Source of the DNA: Macrothele yani
Taxonomy: Eukaryota; Arthropoda; Arachnida; Araneae; Macrothelidae
Direction of reading: 5' to 3'
DNA: 64,000 bases
Assembly: GCA_039090855.1 (NCBI GenBank)
Contig: CM077005.1
Span: 78,116,607 to 78,180,606 of the forward strand
The notes beneath the pieces are model-generated. The model was not told where the DNA came from and did not search any database. It saw only the letters and a list, made by a program, of their open reading frames with translations. The position numbers and the translations under genes were made by a program. Shown in pieces: positions 54,421 through 63,950 of this stretch. How positions within the stretch are numbered: the first letter of the stretch is position 1; the number at the start of each line of letters is the position of its first letter.

Positions 54421-54535
54421 CTTGCCTGCTTGTGACGTCACAAGCAGCACGGGCGGTGACTTATGGCGGTCAATGTTGCGTGGATAGGAGTGGTGTCTCC
54501 ATCTAATATAAGCTCGATGAGAAAATTAGATATTC
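54421..54535 (+). promoter_or_regulatory. Second copy of the promoter-like CRE block
   Basis: It shares with the gene strand of 23750-23850, in order: TTGCCTGCTTGTGACGTCAC, GCGGTGACTTATGGCGG, GTGTCTCCA-CTAATATAAG and ATATTCTTTG. Here the CRE is the centre of a perfect 22-bp palindrome (CTGCTTGTGAC and its mirror, 54426-54447). No exon of a known gene was found downstream before the Tc1 copy at 54805. Either a promoter of an unseen gene, a duplicated promoter, or a dispersed repeat. Confidence 0.5.
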
Positions 54536-54804
54536 TTTGCATCAACATCACAAAAATCTGTCCACAAAATAAAAGAAAAGCACCCTTGTGTTTAGGAAGG
54601 TTTGCTTAAAGCTTATGTTATCATCTGATACACTCACGCTGTCAAGACAAAATAAATTATAACGATTGCTATTTCTGGTGAAAAGCCTCTATCCAGACAA
54701 CATAAGTTCCGTGATCGCTTCGCTTCTACGGGCCAAAAATCGCTTACCGTAAAGCACGGGCGGATTGGCAGTCGCAAAAGGGCATCGCAGAGGACGGGGA
54801 AATA

Positions 54805-55437
54805 CACTGCTGGCAACCTAAAAGGCAACACCAAGAAGGACACGAGATAGCAAAGCCAGATTTACCGGACACAAAACAACAGGTACAAAGATGAAACGAT
54901 TGATCTTACAGGCCCGTGCGACTTGCGGAACACGCAGACATTAATAGTTCGTGTGGCCCCCATGGCTGGCAATAACGGCAGCTACATGCCGTGGCATCGA
55001 ACGAAAGAGGCTTTGGATGTGGGCTTGAGGTATGTTGGTCTAGGCTGCTTCCACGCGTTGCCACAGTTCATCAGGCGTAGCCGCGGGTGGTGCTTGCCTG
55101 GCCACTCGGTTGCCGATCAGCAACCAGACGTGTTCGATGGGCGACATATCGGGAGAACAGGCGGGCCACGGCAGAAGTGACACCTGGTGGGCCTTAAAGA
55201 ATTGTTGCACGAATGCGTCCCACGTGCGGGCGCGCATTGTCCGGTTGAAACGTAGATTCTGGCAGGTCCTGCAGGTAAGGGACGACTACAGGCTCAAAAA
55301 CGTCGAGATGTAGCGGTGGCTGTTGAGTGTACCGGCGATGCGTACCAGAGGGGTGCGGGTGTCATATCCAATTGCGCCCAAAACCATAACGCCAGGCGAT
55401 GGACCGCCTGGCGTTATGGTTTTGGGCGCAATTGGAT
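54805..55437 (-). mobile_element. Tc1-like element, truncated copy 2 ending in a hairpin
   Basis: It has one inverted-repeat end (CACTGCTGGC at 54805, beside TA) and the 3' two-fifths of the transposase on the minus strand, with SLLPWPACSPDMSPIEHVW at about 55040-55180. Similarity stops in a perfect 33-bp inverted duplication at 55366-55437. The other half of the transposase and the second end are missing. Confidence 0.9.
55366..55437. repeat. 33-bp perfect inverted repeat with 6-base loop
   Basis: Arms 55366-55398 and 55405-55437, loop ATGGAC. In copy 1 the sequence continues past GCCAGGCGACGGACC without inversion, so the right arm here is a copied-back left arm at the truncation point. Confidence 0.95.
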
Positions 55438-56251
55438 TTTTATCTCAAAACAGGGTACATAATGTAAAACTGATATGCAAAAGTATATTTATATAACATG
55501 CCGAACACAATAACAGAAATATAAACATTTATGTATAGTAAACCAAATTTTCGTAATATACTGCATGCTTTCGAAAGGGAAATGGAATTAGCTGTAGTGA
55601 CGGCATTTCCTTTTTCATACGAATGTAAAAAAAAAGCAAACAAGCATACACTGTTATAATATATATGATGTCCGAGTGGATTCGCGTACGGTGGGCTCGT
55701 GTCTACACCCACTCGTTGTCGTCCTTTACGAACAAGTGGCCGGAAAACCGCTACATAGGAAAATTGCTACATGTTTTTTTTTTTTTTTTTTTAAGGGACC
55801 GGGCACAAATTGCTGTTCTACCGAGGAACACTTTAAATGTGGGGCAATTTTATAGTGGGGCGGTTTTCCAAGCTTCCGAATTATGTGTGGCAGTTTTCCA
55901 AGTTTCCGAATTATGTGTGGCAGTTTTCCAAATTACCTAACGATGAGAAAGAGCACTTTTCTGTTTGTGAATTTTCATGCTGGTTCATGTGATTTTAGGG
56001 CAGCTGGCCAAAAAAGCTCGGGGGCGGGGTGGTATAAAGATTGCCATTTCTTGGCCTATATTGAGAATTGAAATGCGAGCTCGAAACAACTTTCGAGAAA
56101 ACGTTTTATGTAAGCCAAGCGCGAACTGTTATTTAATTTGAAGAAACAAAGTGCCGTGACTTAGTACATTAAAACTACAGTGTTTTCTCGACGAAAAAAC
56201 GGAATTTCAGCATGAATGAGGTTGTGTTCAGAAACGACGACAAGGTGGGAT

Positions 56252-56509
56252 CAGGGGTGGATCCAGGATTTTCGTGAGGGGGGGAGCGCAGGTTTTGGGA
56301 ATAACCGGGAACCTTTTTGGTATTTTTCCTCAAAATGAAAGTGTCCTCAGTATGTCTATAAATTCCTCCAATTAATTAAGGAAAGTTATATACTTTTAAG
56401 TAATACTTTCTTTCACGAAAAATTATTCAATTTGTTATTTAAAAAAACCAAACGAAGCTTTTCCTTGGTCCTGAGGGCAGTGCGCCCCCCCCATCTGGAT
56501 CCGCCCCTG
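56252..56509. mobile_element. hAT MITE, 258 bp, with 8-bp TSD
   Basis: GGTGGGAT at 56244-56251 and 56510-56517 flanks the element. The ends are inverted: CAGGGGTGGATCCAGGATTT and, from the right, CAGGGGCGGATCCAGATGGG. No coding capacity. CAGGGGCGGATCC is a common hAT MITE end. Confidence 0.93.
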
Positions 56510-56691
56510 GGTGGGATTTTTTAATAAGGCTGCACTTTTACTTAGGCACTAAATACACTGCTGGCCACCCAAAATGCAACACCAAGAAGAAAGCATCCGA
56601 ATGGCCTGAAATTCGCAGCATACGTCGCCCGCGAGACGACATGCAAACGATTAGCATTGCAGGGCATATGCAAATCATGTGCGACCGGCAC

Positions 56692-56754
56692 GCCACCGAG
56701 AACACTATAAGAAGGGTGCACAGAAGGCACCCTTTTTATAGTGTTCTCGGTGGC
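56692..56754. repeat. 28-bp inverted repeat with 7-base loop in Tc1 copy 3
   Basis: Arms 56692-56719 and 56727-56754 with one mismatch. Tc1 copy 1 reads from GGGTGCACAAAAGG into GGAGTGTAAGTAGTGG at this point, so the right arm is an inserted inverted copy of the left arm. Confidence 0.94.
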
Positions 56755-56809
56755 CTGTAAGTAGTGGAAGTGTGTTGTGCTGCCAGACCTGTGCGTGGGA
56801 AGCTTTCTA

Positions 56810-57742
56810 ATGCCTCGTCGCAGAATACAGCAGTCATTCCAGCACGTTTCGGAGTTCGACAGAGGACGAATAGTGGCTTATCGCGACAGCGGTTTATCGT
56901 ACCGAGACATCGGCGCCCGTGTGGGACGACATCCCGCCACAGTGAGTCGAGTATGGATTCGGTAGGTGCAGGAGGGACGGACGGACCGACGTGAGCGATT
57001 GCCACAGCCGCGGCACACCACCGAACAAGAGGACCGGCATGTTGTGTGGCGAGCATTGACGATTTGCACCGCCACATCACGAACGTTAGCGCAGGAATTA
57101 GGGTGTGTTGCGCAACAACCTGTGTCAGCCCGTACCGCTCGACGTCGTCTGCAGGATCGGGGACTTGTCGAACGGCGCCCATTGCTCCGATTACCATTGA
57201 CGTTACACCACCAGAGAGTACGGTGGCAGAGAGCCGTTAAACGCCGCACCTGGACTACGGAATGGCACGACATTGTCTTCTCCAACGAATTCCGCTTCTT
57301 CCTGCAACACCACGATATTCGGAACCGGGTTTGGCGGCGCCGCGGCGAGAGGCTGTATGACGCCTGCATTATGCATCGCCCTACCAGTCCGTCGCCTGGC
57401 GTTATTTTTGGGGCGCAATTGGATATTGCACCCGCACCCCTCTGGTACGCAACGCCGGTACACTCAACAGCCACCGCTACATCTCGACGTTTTGGAGCCT
57501 GTAGTCGTCCCTTACTTGGAGGACCTGCCAGCGGCCACGTTTCAACAGGACAATGCGCGCCAGCACGTGGCACGCATCGTGCAACATTTCTTCACGGCCC
57601 ACCAGGTGTCACTGCTACCGTGGCCCGCCTGTTCTCCCGATATGTCTCCCTGATGAACTGTGGTAACGTGTGGAAGCAGTCTGGACCAACATACCCCAAG
57701 CCCACATTCAAAGCCTCTTTCGTTCGATGGCGCGGCGTGTAG
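56810..57742 (+). pseudogene. Tc1-like transposase with deleted catalytic Glu
   Basis: The ATG at 56810 starts MPRRRIQQSFQHVSEFDRGR, and SYRDIGARVGRHPATVSRVW is the first helix-turn-helix. A stop follows near 56963. The frame then continues from 56966 with the second DNA-binding part (TSRTLAQELGCVAQQPVSA) and the catalytic domain WTTEWHDIVFSNEFRF. The residue after VFS, Asp in copy 1, is Asn here. FQQDNARQHVARIVQHFF is intact in another frame. After SPDMSP the next 70 bp or so are missing relative to copy 1, removing IEYVW with the third catalytic residue. Doubly inactive. Confidence 0.92.
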
Positions 57743-58309
57743 CGGCCGTTATTGCCAGCCAGGGTGGCCACACGAACAATTGATGTCTGCGTGTTCCGCA
57801 AGTCGCACGGGCCTGTAAGCTCAATCGTTTCACCTTTGTATCTCTTGTTATGTGTCCAGTAAATCTGGCTTTGCTATTTCGTGTCCTTCTTGGTGTTGCA
57901 TTTTGGGTGGCCAGCAGTGTAGTTACACAACATGTCAAGTTTGTAATATTTTTCTTTTACTTAATTAATTCATAAGCTCTACACCTTAATAGCTTTTAAT
58001 CTGCCGACTTCATATTCATAACATTTACGTATCAAATCAAGTGAATAGCATTGCGCTTTGACTTAGGCACTAAATATTAATTCATAGGTCCTTGTCCTAA
58101 GACTTTTTAACAGTTTTTATTCTACCAGTGTCATATTCCCAACGTTTACACATCAAATCAAGTTAATAACAGTGGCGGCTCGTGTTTGGAAAAATAGGTG
58201 AAGAGGTAAAATAGGTGAAGGTCTACAATGAAAATCCCTCAATCAGGACTTACCTATTTTTTGTATATTAAATCAATTTTTCTTCCTTTCAAAGCTGCAG
58301 ATTTGTCGA

Positions 58310-58546
58310 TTATGTCGTCATAAGATGGTTAGATGAGTGTTTCTTCGTGAGCATCAATAAAATGTCTTCCTGAATAGAAATATTTGCCAGAGAAGCAAGT
58401 CTATCTTGGGAACTAGTGTTTCTTGAGCAAGTTTGTATTCTTTTAAGAAAACTTCTTTCCACTGGCACACTTGTAGATGGAATTGTTAAACTGAGGAAAA
58501 CCAATTTATAATCTTCTGTAAAAATGTCTTTGTCTCCGTGAAACAC
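58310..58546 (-). pseudogene. hAT transposase copy B, C-terminal dimerisation domain
   Basis: The frame shows FLSLTIPSTSVPVERSFLK, then RIQTCSRNTSSQDRLASL and ANISIQEDI, the counterpart of 44427-44924 in copy A. The SVPVERSF motif is better preserved here (ERSF, as in active families). Parts upstream are broken by a frameshift near 58555. Confidence 0.86.
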
Positions 58547-59089
58547 TCGAAGGGGTTATTGAGTCAATATACTCCTTAATTTTTCATCGGCATATACAAG
58601 ACTCAGTTCATTTTTAAGGTGCTGGTGTTTTGTAAATATGTTTCCGTAAAAGTGTAGATTTTCAAGAGCGCGAGAGGGAAAGCCTGCATTAAATAATTCG
58701 AATTTGGTTGTGTCAGCAAGTCAGACAAATTGAAGTTTCTTACAGACTTGAAATCTTATATCTATTTCCATAAGAATGTGGTCCAAAATTTCCAAATACA
58801 ATTGTTCATAATTTTGAAAAAATTGTTTCCTGTGTAAGAGCAGCATATTCCCGTGCTTATTTCTGTGATTTTCCTAGATTTTACAAACTGTGTTTCAAAT
58901 AACTCATCGTTCCTTTTATGGCTCAAAATTTCACGAGTTTTTTTTTAATTTGAGTTACACAGTAGCTTATGTATAGTTATTTTTTCTTCAAAAGTTCGAA
59001 TAATAGATCGGTGGAGCCAAAAATGTAAATTCGAAAGTGTTCATATCATTCAAAAACCCCTTGGCAAGATGAATTGATTTTTTGTCTGA

Positions 59090-59600
59090 TTATTCGCTAT
59101 TCGTCAGAAATCCGACCATTTCCTTCAATTTATCCCAATCTTCAACAACTACACTTACTAATTTCGAAGTGGAGGACCATCGAGTTTCTGTTATGGTTGG
59201 TATGCGTCTTGCGGTTGTTGATATAAGTGTATAACACCGCTTCGCAGAATGGTGAACAAACGAAGCAATTCCACTGAGGCTTGCAAAAAGCATTCGACAC
59301 TTAGAAATTTTAGAAAAACTCAGGTGTAATACAAGATTCAAACGATGAACTACGCAAAATGAACAAAAACAGCTTGAGAAGCCTTATCCTTGACTTTTTT
59401 CTGTAGCCCATTTAAGTGTCCAGACATCATACTTGCCCCATCGTAACATTGTCCTATTTATTTGTGTTGGTAATCAGACTGTTCCAAAATTTTGTCTAGC
59501 ATTTTGTATAAAGCTCCTGACGCTCTATCTTCATTCACACCATGGAAACCCAAAATTCCCTCAACTAATACACCTTCCGAATCAACAATAAAAAATTATT
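59090..59600 (-). pseudogene. hAT transposase copy B, DUF4371/catalytic region
   Basis: The 59090-59341 frame has ARRIPTITETRWSSTSKLV and SVVVEDWDKLKEMVGFLTN, where TRW is the conserved TRW..R-like motif (SWSST in copy A shows the decayed form). Further up (to about 59600) are pieces of the IGQCYDGAS and GFHGVNEDR segments in other frames. The region lacks the hairpin found in copy A. Confidence 0.8.
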
Positions 59601-60007
59601 TAATTTTTGACGTGATCGTTTACATATTCAGAAATACATTCAATTAATTCATTTTGAATAGTTTTTTATCCTTTCGTATTGATTTTCAATTTCTAAAGAA
59701 CTTCATATCAACAATGAAAGTAATCCAATGAAATTTCCACGATTTATCAAGCCCATGCTTTCGTCATGGCCATGGAATGCTAGTTCTTGTTTGCTCAAAT
59801 ACAGTATAGACTAATACTGCATCAATCACTGTCTGCAGGAAAAGTCTATTTAAACGAACGGTTTCGTTAAAATGCGTTTTTAAAAGCCTAGAATTCTTCC
59901 TCAGGGCATCGGCAATGGTGTTTTGAATTTTTCGAAATTCCTTAACATTATTCCGCATTTCAGGTGTTCGCTAGAATCACGATGTTTATGAAGTGACCGT
60001 GTTACGC

Positions 60008-60370
60008 TTAATAAATCTGAGAATCCGTCTTTATTCCACGCCGAATGTTTATTACTAAAAAGTAAGCAGGGCACAAAAAAAAAGTTAACACAGAAGTGCT
60101 GCAAATCCATTTATATTCATTAAACCAACAATTTTTAAAATTAATATTGTTAGATTTACCGCTCTGCTTGATTTCGTTCTTGGCAACAATTGTCAGTGAA
60201 TCCGTCGGTCGTCCCTGAAGCAAAATGTCTCTTTTATCTTCATTTTTCCACAGATTAAATGGAGTTTGCAATAACATACAAACAATATCGTCCACAGGAT
60301 GCATACTAAAAACTATCACTATCAGTTGAATTGTACACAAACCTAAAATATCAGTTAAAGCTTTCGACAA
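60008..60370 (-). pseudogene. hAT transposase copy B, TTF-type zinc finger
   Basis: The frame shows RDILLQGRPTDSLTIV and then NCWFNEYKWICSTSVLTFF, matching 46206-46556 in copy A. The end of the finger (KLFCWPCL in copy A) is altered here to FLCPAYFLV by a small frameshift. The copy is inactive. Confidence 0.84.
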
Positions 60371-60869
60371 ATAATCTCAAAGCACGAAAGAACAAATTCC
60401 TTTCGGAAAATAATGTACCACAGCACCACAAGGAAAAAGCCCTAGTAGATTGCAAGGTACCCTGTAGTCCGCCCGCTCCACTGTGATATCTCACGACTTT
60501 ACGCTCAAAAACTGAAAGATGCAGAGGTAAGGCGCATGAAGCTGAAACACTTCACTAGAGCGAGCGGATTGGAGAGGGTGACGTCACAGTTACCATGACA
60601 ACTCGGCGGAAAACTGCAGACTTCCAAGCATTCTCATTTTGGCTCTTCACTTGCACTGTTTTGCGTATAAGGATTTGTTTTCCGTATTGAGCGCGCCATG
60701 TGAATTAATATCTTTTCAAAATTTTGAGTATTTTGGAACTGAATAAAGGCAAAAGAGAATATATTATAAAAAAATACCAAATAAAACTTTATTTTGAATT
60801 AAATAGGTGAAGAGGCACTTCACCTACTTCACCTGAAAAGCCGCCACTGGTTAATAATCAAGTTAATAG

Positions 60870-60909
60870 AGTTTCAGCCCCAGAGAGTTAATTCTCTGGG
60901 GCTGAAACT
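60870..60909. repeat. 17-bp perfect inverted repeat with 6-base loop
   Basis: AGTTTCAGCCCCAGAGA, loop GTTAAT, then TCTCTGGGGCTGAAACT. It lies where the foldback copy F2 ends, 13 bp beyond the hAT target duplication. A terminator is unlikely, since this is a eukaryotic genome and no T-run follows. Confidence 0.93.
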
Positions 60910-61383
60910 ATGTAGTATTGCAGTAACTACGAGTACTTGTGCTGCATTGTCTCCTTCCGTTCCTACCGTGGTGGTCTTCTTGGAGTTGTGTACTCTTTAT
61001 CTTTTTCCTTTTCTCCAACACCGCCACACCACGCCTTAGCTCATCTACTAGGAGCTCATGTCAGACTTCTCCTAGCCTCAAGGATTCTACTGTTTGGCTT
61101 GCCGCGCGACTGCAGTGGAGACGTAGCGGCGCGTGTCGGCCTGGGATAGGAGAGGAAGAACCGGATATTCGCGGTATTACTCGAATGTTCTTTGATGACA
61201 TAAATATGGGAGCGTTATTCCTTTTATAATGAGTTGGAGCGTTTCCAACGAGAACAGAACCACGTTTTAGCGTAGGCGTAAAAACCCCTGGTCAGTAGTT
61301 TTTGCAACAGTACATATCCCTCGAATATGAGTGCTTCTTTTTCTCTGTAGTGGTTTTGCTTTTCGTAAAGTTTTACATCCGAA
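60910..61383. other. Interval with moderate GC, no gene
   Basis: A GC-richer patch (61080-61160, GCCGCGCGACTGCAG and GGCGCGTGTCGG) stands out from its surroundings. The overlapping open frames at 60937-61229 carry no family signature. It could be a promoter-like or repeat fragment. Confidence 0.4.
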
Positions 61384-62202
61384 ATGGATATACGATCGTA
61401 TTTTAATTTCAATACAAAAAAGAAAGACAGTTCTCTGGAAGAAGGACAATACACTCAAGTGAAAATAGGTCTATACCTAGTACTAGTATTTTTTCAGTGT
61501 CAGTGCAAAATGTGCAAAAACAGGCAAATGATCTTAGTTCGAAGGAAGAGGGACCACATCAGTCAGGAATTATTTTTCCACTGACACAATTTGGTGCACA
61601 GAAATGGCAATTCATTGCTTGTTGGTACAAACAATTTCCATGGCTTGAGTACAGTGTTTCATTAAACAGTGCTTTTTTGTTTTCCGTGCCGTGTTTTCTT
61701 AACTGAAACATCGATTAAGACGGAAACTGCTTTTACCAAAATTGGAGTTTGCAATTGGATAAAAATGTTTAGAAAAATTAAAACTACTGTACATGAAAAA
61801 ACTCATTGCCATTTTAAAGCCATGGAACTCACGATGAACTATAATACTGCTATAAGTTTAGGTGTAGGAAATGTGGAACAACAACTTGAAAGTGCTTCAG
61901 TAGAAGAAATAAAAAGAGGCGGAATTTCTTGAAGAGAGTTTTTTAAGTTCTTTAATTGGTAGTAAAACAAAGGTTGGCCAACAGAGGACATGATGAGTCT
62001 CATGAAAGCAAAAACAAAGGAAACTTTCTGGAAATTCAGCTTTGACTCTGAACAAATTGTGAATGGAATTCACTGTCTGTCACCTGGTGCAATAGAAAGT
62101 GAATATTCTTTCAACCTCAGTAATATGGAATGGTTTTGCAAATTTCATAATATGGACCTTCCTGAAGCAGAAGTTAAAGCAGCCCCCCAAAAAAAATTCT
62201 AA
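61384..62202 (+). pseudogene. Decayed hAT transposase with TTF-type finger, internally deleted
   Basis: It starts MDIRSYFNFNTKKKDSSLEE, a typical first line of TTF-finger hAT proteins. In the next frames, WYKQFPWLEYSVSLNSAFLF and CFPCRVFL form a TTF-type zinc finger, and KTTVHEKTHCHFKAME continues it. The rest of the catalytic region is absent. At 61990-62202 comes FSFDSEQIVNGIHCLSPGAI, then NLSNMEWFCKFHNMDLPEAE, resembling the C-terminal side of these proteins. The order fits a transposase gene with most of the middle lost and several frameshifts. Ends of the parent element were not found. A different subfamily from copies A and B. Confidence 0.55.
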
Positions 62203-63474
62203 CAAAGAAAAAATACCAGATACATTGCTAGAGATGCTAGGTTAATGCCTTGTGATCTGTTTCCAACTTAACACAGATTGGTGAAAAGAGCAGTTACAAT
62301 TCCTCTTACTTGAACATGTTGAGAAAAGTCACTCAGCTACTTGCGCAGGCTTCCTTCCTTCAACTTGCGCAGGCATACCTTCCTTCAACAGTGGGACAAG
62401 AACAGCTGTAACGTATACTCTAGATTCAGTTTCTTTTTGATTTTACTATCTCTTGTTATTTTATTTTCCTATGCAAATTATCTTCTCACTTAACGAGATG
62501 TTGTTTCTCTCGCTGAATTATATGTGGCAACGAGTGTAAGTCATGACGTGGTGGTATGCAGTATATATAGGCGCGCTCAAGTAAACCAAAGAGCTTCGTT
62601 TTATATGTGATAGGTTCTTCCTGATTATTGATATGCGATTTACCTACGTTTCTACGATAGTACGAAAGTTCGGGCTATCAGTAGTTGTGTTATTTTGGAG
62701 TGTGTATTTGAGTAATACCAGGAGCTCCCCAATAAAAGGTTAAAAGTGAGTACGTTTACTTAGTTCATTTTATTGTCAGACCTCTGTCTGGCCGTTAAGT
62801 CTATTTCATTGAGTGTTTACGTTAAGTTCAGGGTATATTGTGTTTACCGCTCTAATAAGGAGCCTTCAAGGTACTAATGTACTAAAACCGAAGTTATATT
62901 ACTGATATTCAACATAATGAGGAACGCTGAGTAAAAATAAATTCCATATTCTTGGAATTTATTGCACGTGCGTGTCTTACCTAAACAAACTCTAGCACTT
63001 TGAAGATTAAGCACACTTTAGCTACGTCAAGTAACCTTTCAATAACCCTAACGTGACCTAACGTAAGCTTTCCTGCACTACACGTCCAGCCGGATAATTT
63101 TATTCATTATACAGCTTTCAGGGTTGGCATTTCTCTCAATTCGAAGTGATGAATGTAGGAAAATCTGTTTAGACTGTGTTTTGGATACATTTGCTTCTAA
63201 AACAGAGAGAAGGTTACAGTTATCACACCGTACTTTGAAGCACCAACATGTATAAGGAATATTTAGAAGTACTTCATTTTGACTCTTTAGGGTGCTTAAT
63301 AATGCAAGAATTTTGCTTTTGATCATTAAAAGTGCTTTATTACTTTTTTGCGCATGCAGTATTTTCTTCAGTTAGTGTTTTGATATATTTTATTCATTTT
63401 GTTGAAGTTAATCAGTGTGTACTAATGATATATTTTATAACAGTAAAAGATAAGGTGCTTAATCTGTATATTAA
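62203..63474. other. Interval with an LTR-like or promoter-like stretch
   Basis: From 62560 to 62745 there is TATATATAGGCGCGCTC followed about 155 bp later by CCCCAATAAAAGG, the spacing of a TATA box and a poly(A) signal in an LTR. No duplicated flank or inverted TG...CA edge was confirmed. Nothing else was recognised. Confidence 0.35.
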
Positions 63475-63524
63475 TTCTATAAGGTTTTTTACCGTGAGTC
63501 CTATTTTGAGAGAACGAATGAACG
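63475..63524 (+). repeat. Direct repeat, left unit
   Basis: TTCTATAAGGTTTTTTACCG followed by GTCCTATTTTGAGAGAACGA. It recurs with a few changes at 63951-64000, which is cut by the window end. The spacing is 476 bp. Confidence 0.85.
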
Positions 63525-63950
63525 TAAAGATATGGTTGAGGTATCAAAATAAAGGTCGTACCATGTTGATGTGCCAGCCAAAGAAAAAAAATGAGATTGG
63601 GGCAACGGTTCGCGCGTTGTTGGGCGGCAAAGTTCCCATGTAAAGTTTATGGGAGAAGCGTGCGGTTGACTCACGCGCTGTTGCTTCTCTTTACTGAGTG
63701 AACCGTTACGCAAAGCAACGTTAGCAGGTATCAAAGTTCTCATCGAAACAGCGAACACTCTCGATGACCTGATTGCGTTATGCCGTTGGACTGTGTGATG
63801 TATATATACAATTTAATATTCATCCAATCCAGTTTATTCACGTAGGTAAGACGTTTCCCATTATGTAAAGATGTAAATAAATATTCCGTTTACCATGGTT
63901 AGTGAAAATATTTAGAATGTACTTATTGAGTTGCGCCATCTATATATTCA
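63525..63950. other. Interval between the two direct-repeat units
   Basis: It contains no recognised gene. If the two repeat units are tandem copies of a longer satellite unit, this is the rest of one 476-bp unit. Confidence 0.45.

Larger units (their letters stand above)
56556..57919 (+). mobile_element. Tc1-like DNA transposon, complete copy 3
   Basis: Inverted CACTGCTGGCCACCCAAAAT ends beside TA (56554-56555 and 57920-57921). It is 1,364 bp, in the opposite orientation to copy 1. It lies inside the foldback copy: removing it rejoins GCACTAAA with GTTACACAACATGTCAAG as in F1. A 28-bp inverted duplication sits in its 5' untranslated region, and a deletion removes the catalytic Glu region. 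Confidence 0.95.
55740..58169. mobile_element. Foldback family, rearranged copy F2
   Basis: It matches the left arm of F1 (26405-27270) in the same order: GGGCACAAATTGCTGTT, GTGTGGCAGTTTTCCAA repeats, TTTCTTGGCCTATATTGAGAA, then the tandem AACATTTACGTATCAAATCAAG units. It is interrupted by a hAT MITE (56252-56509) and a Tc1 element (56556-57919). It continues to 58169, where a hAT has inserted, with only about 20 bases more beyond 60857. A right arm was not found. Confidence 0.72.
58170..60849 (-). mobile_element. ZMYM1-like hAT transposon, copy B
   Basis: It is flanked by the perfect 8-bp duplication GTTAATAA at 58162-58169 and 60850-60857. The ends are inverted: CAGTGGCGGCTCGTG and, from the right, CAGTGGCGGCTTTTCAGG. 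Its length is 2,680 bp, and it is related to copy A over most of its length. It inserted into the tandem-unit part of the foldback copy F2. The transposase on the minus strand is frame-broken. TGACGTCA lies at 60579-60586 in the non-coding 5' end. Confidence 0.95.

Noticed and set aside
57203..57573. Minus-strand open frames opposite Tc1 copy 3
   Set aside because: Antisense to the transposase on the plus strand and equivalent to the shadows in copy 1.
60870..60909. Rho-independent terminator
   Set aside because: The stem-loop is perfect, but no T-run follows, the genome is eukaryotic and no gene ends here.
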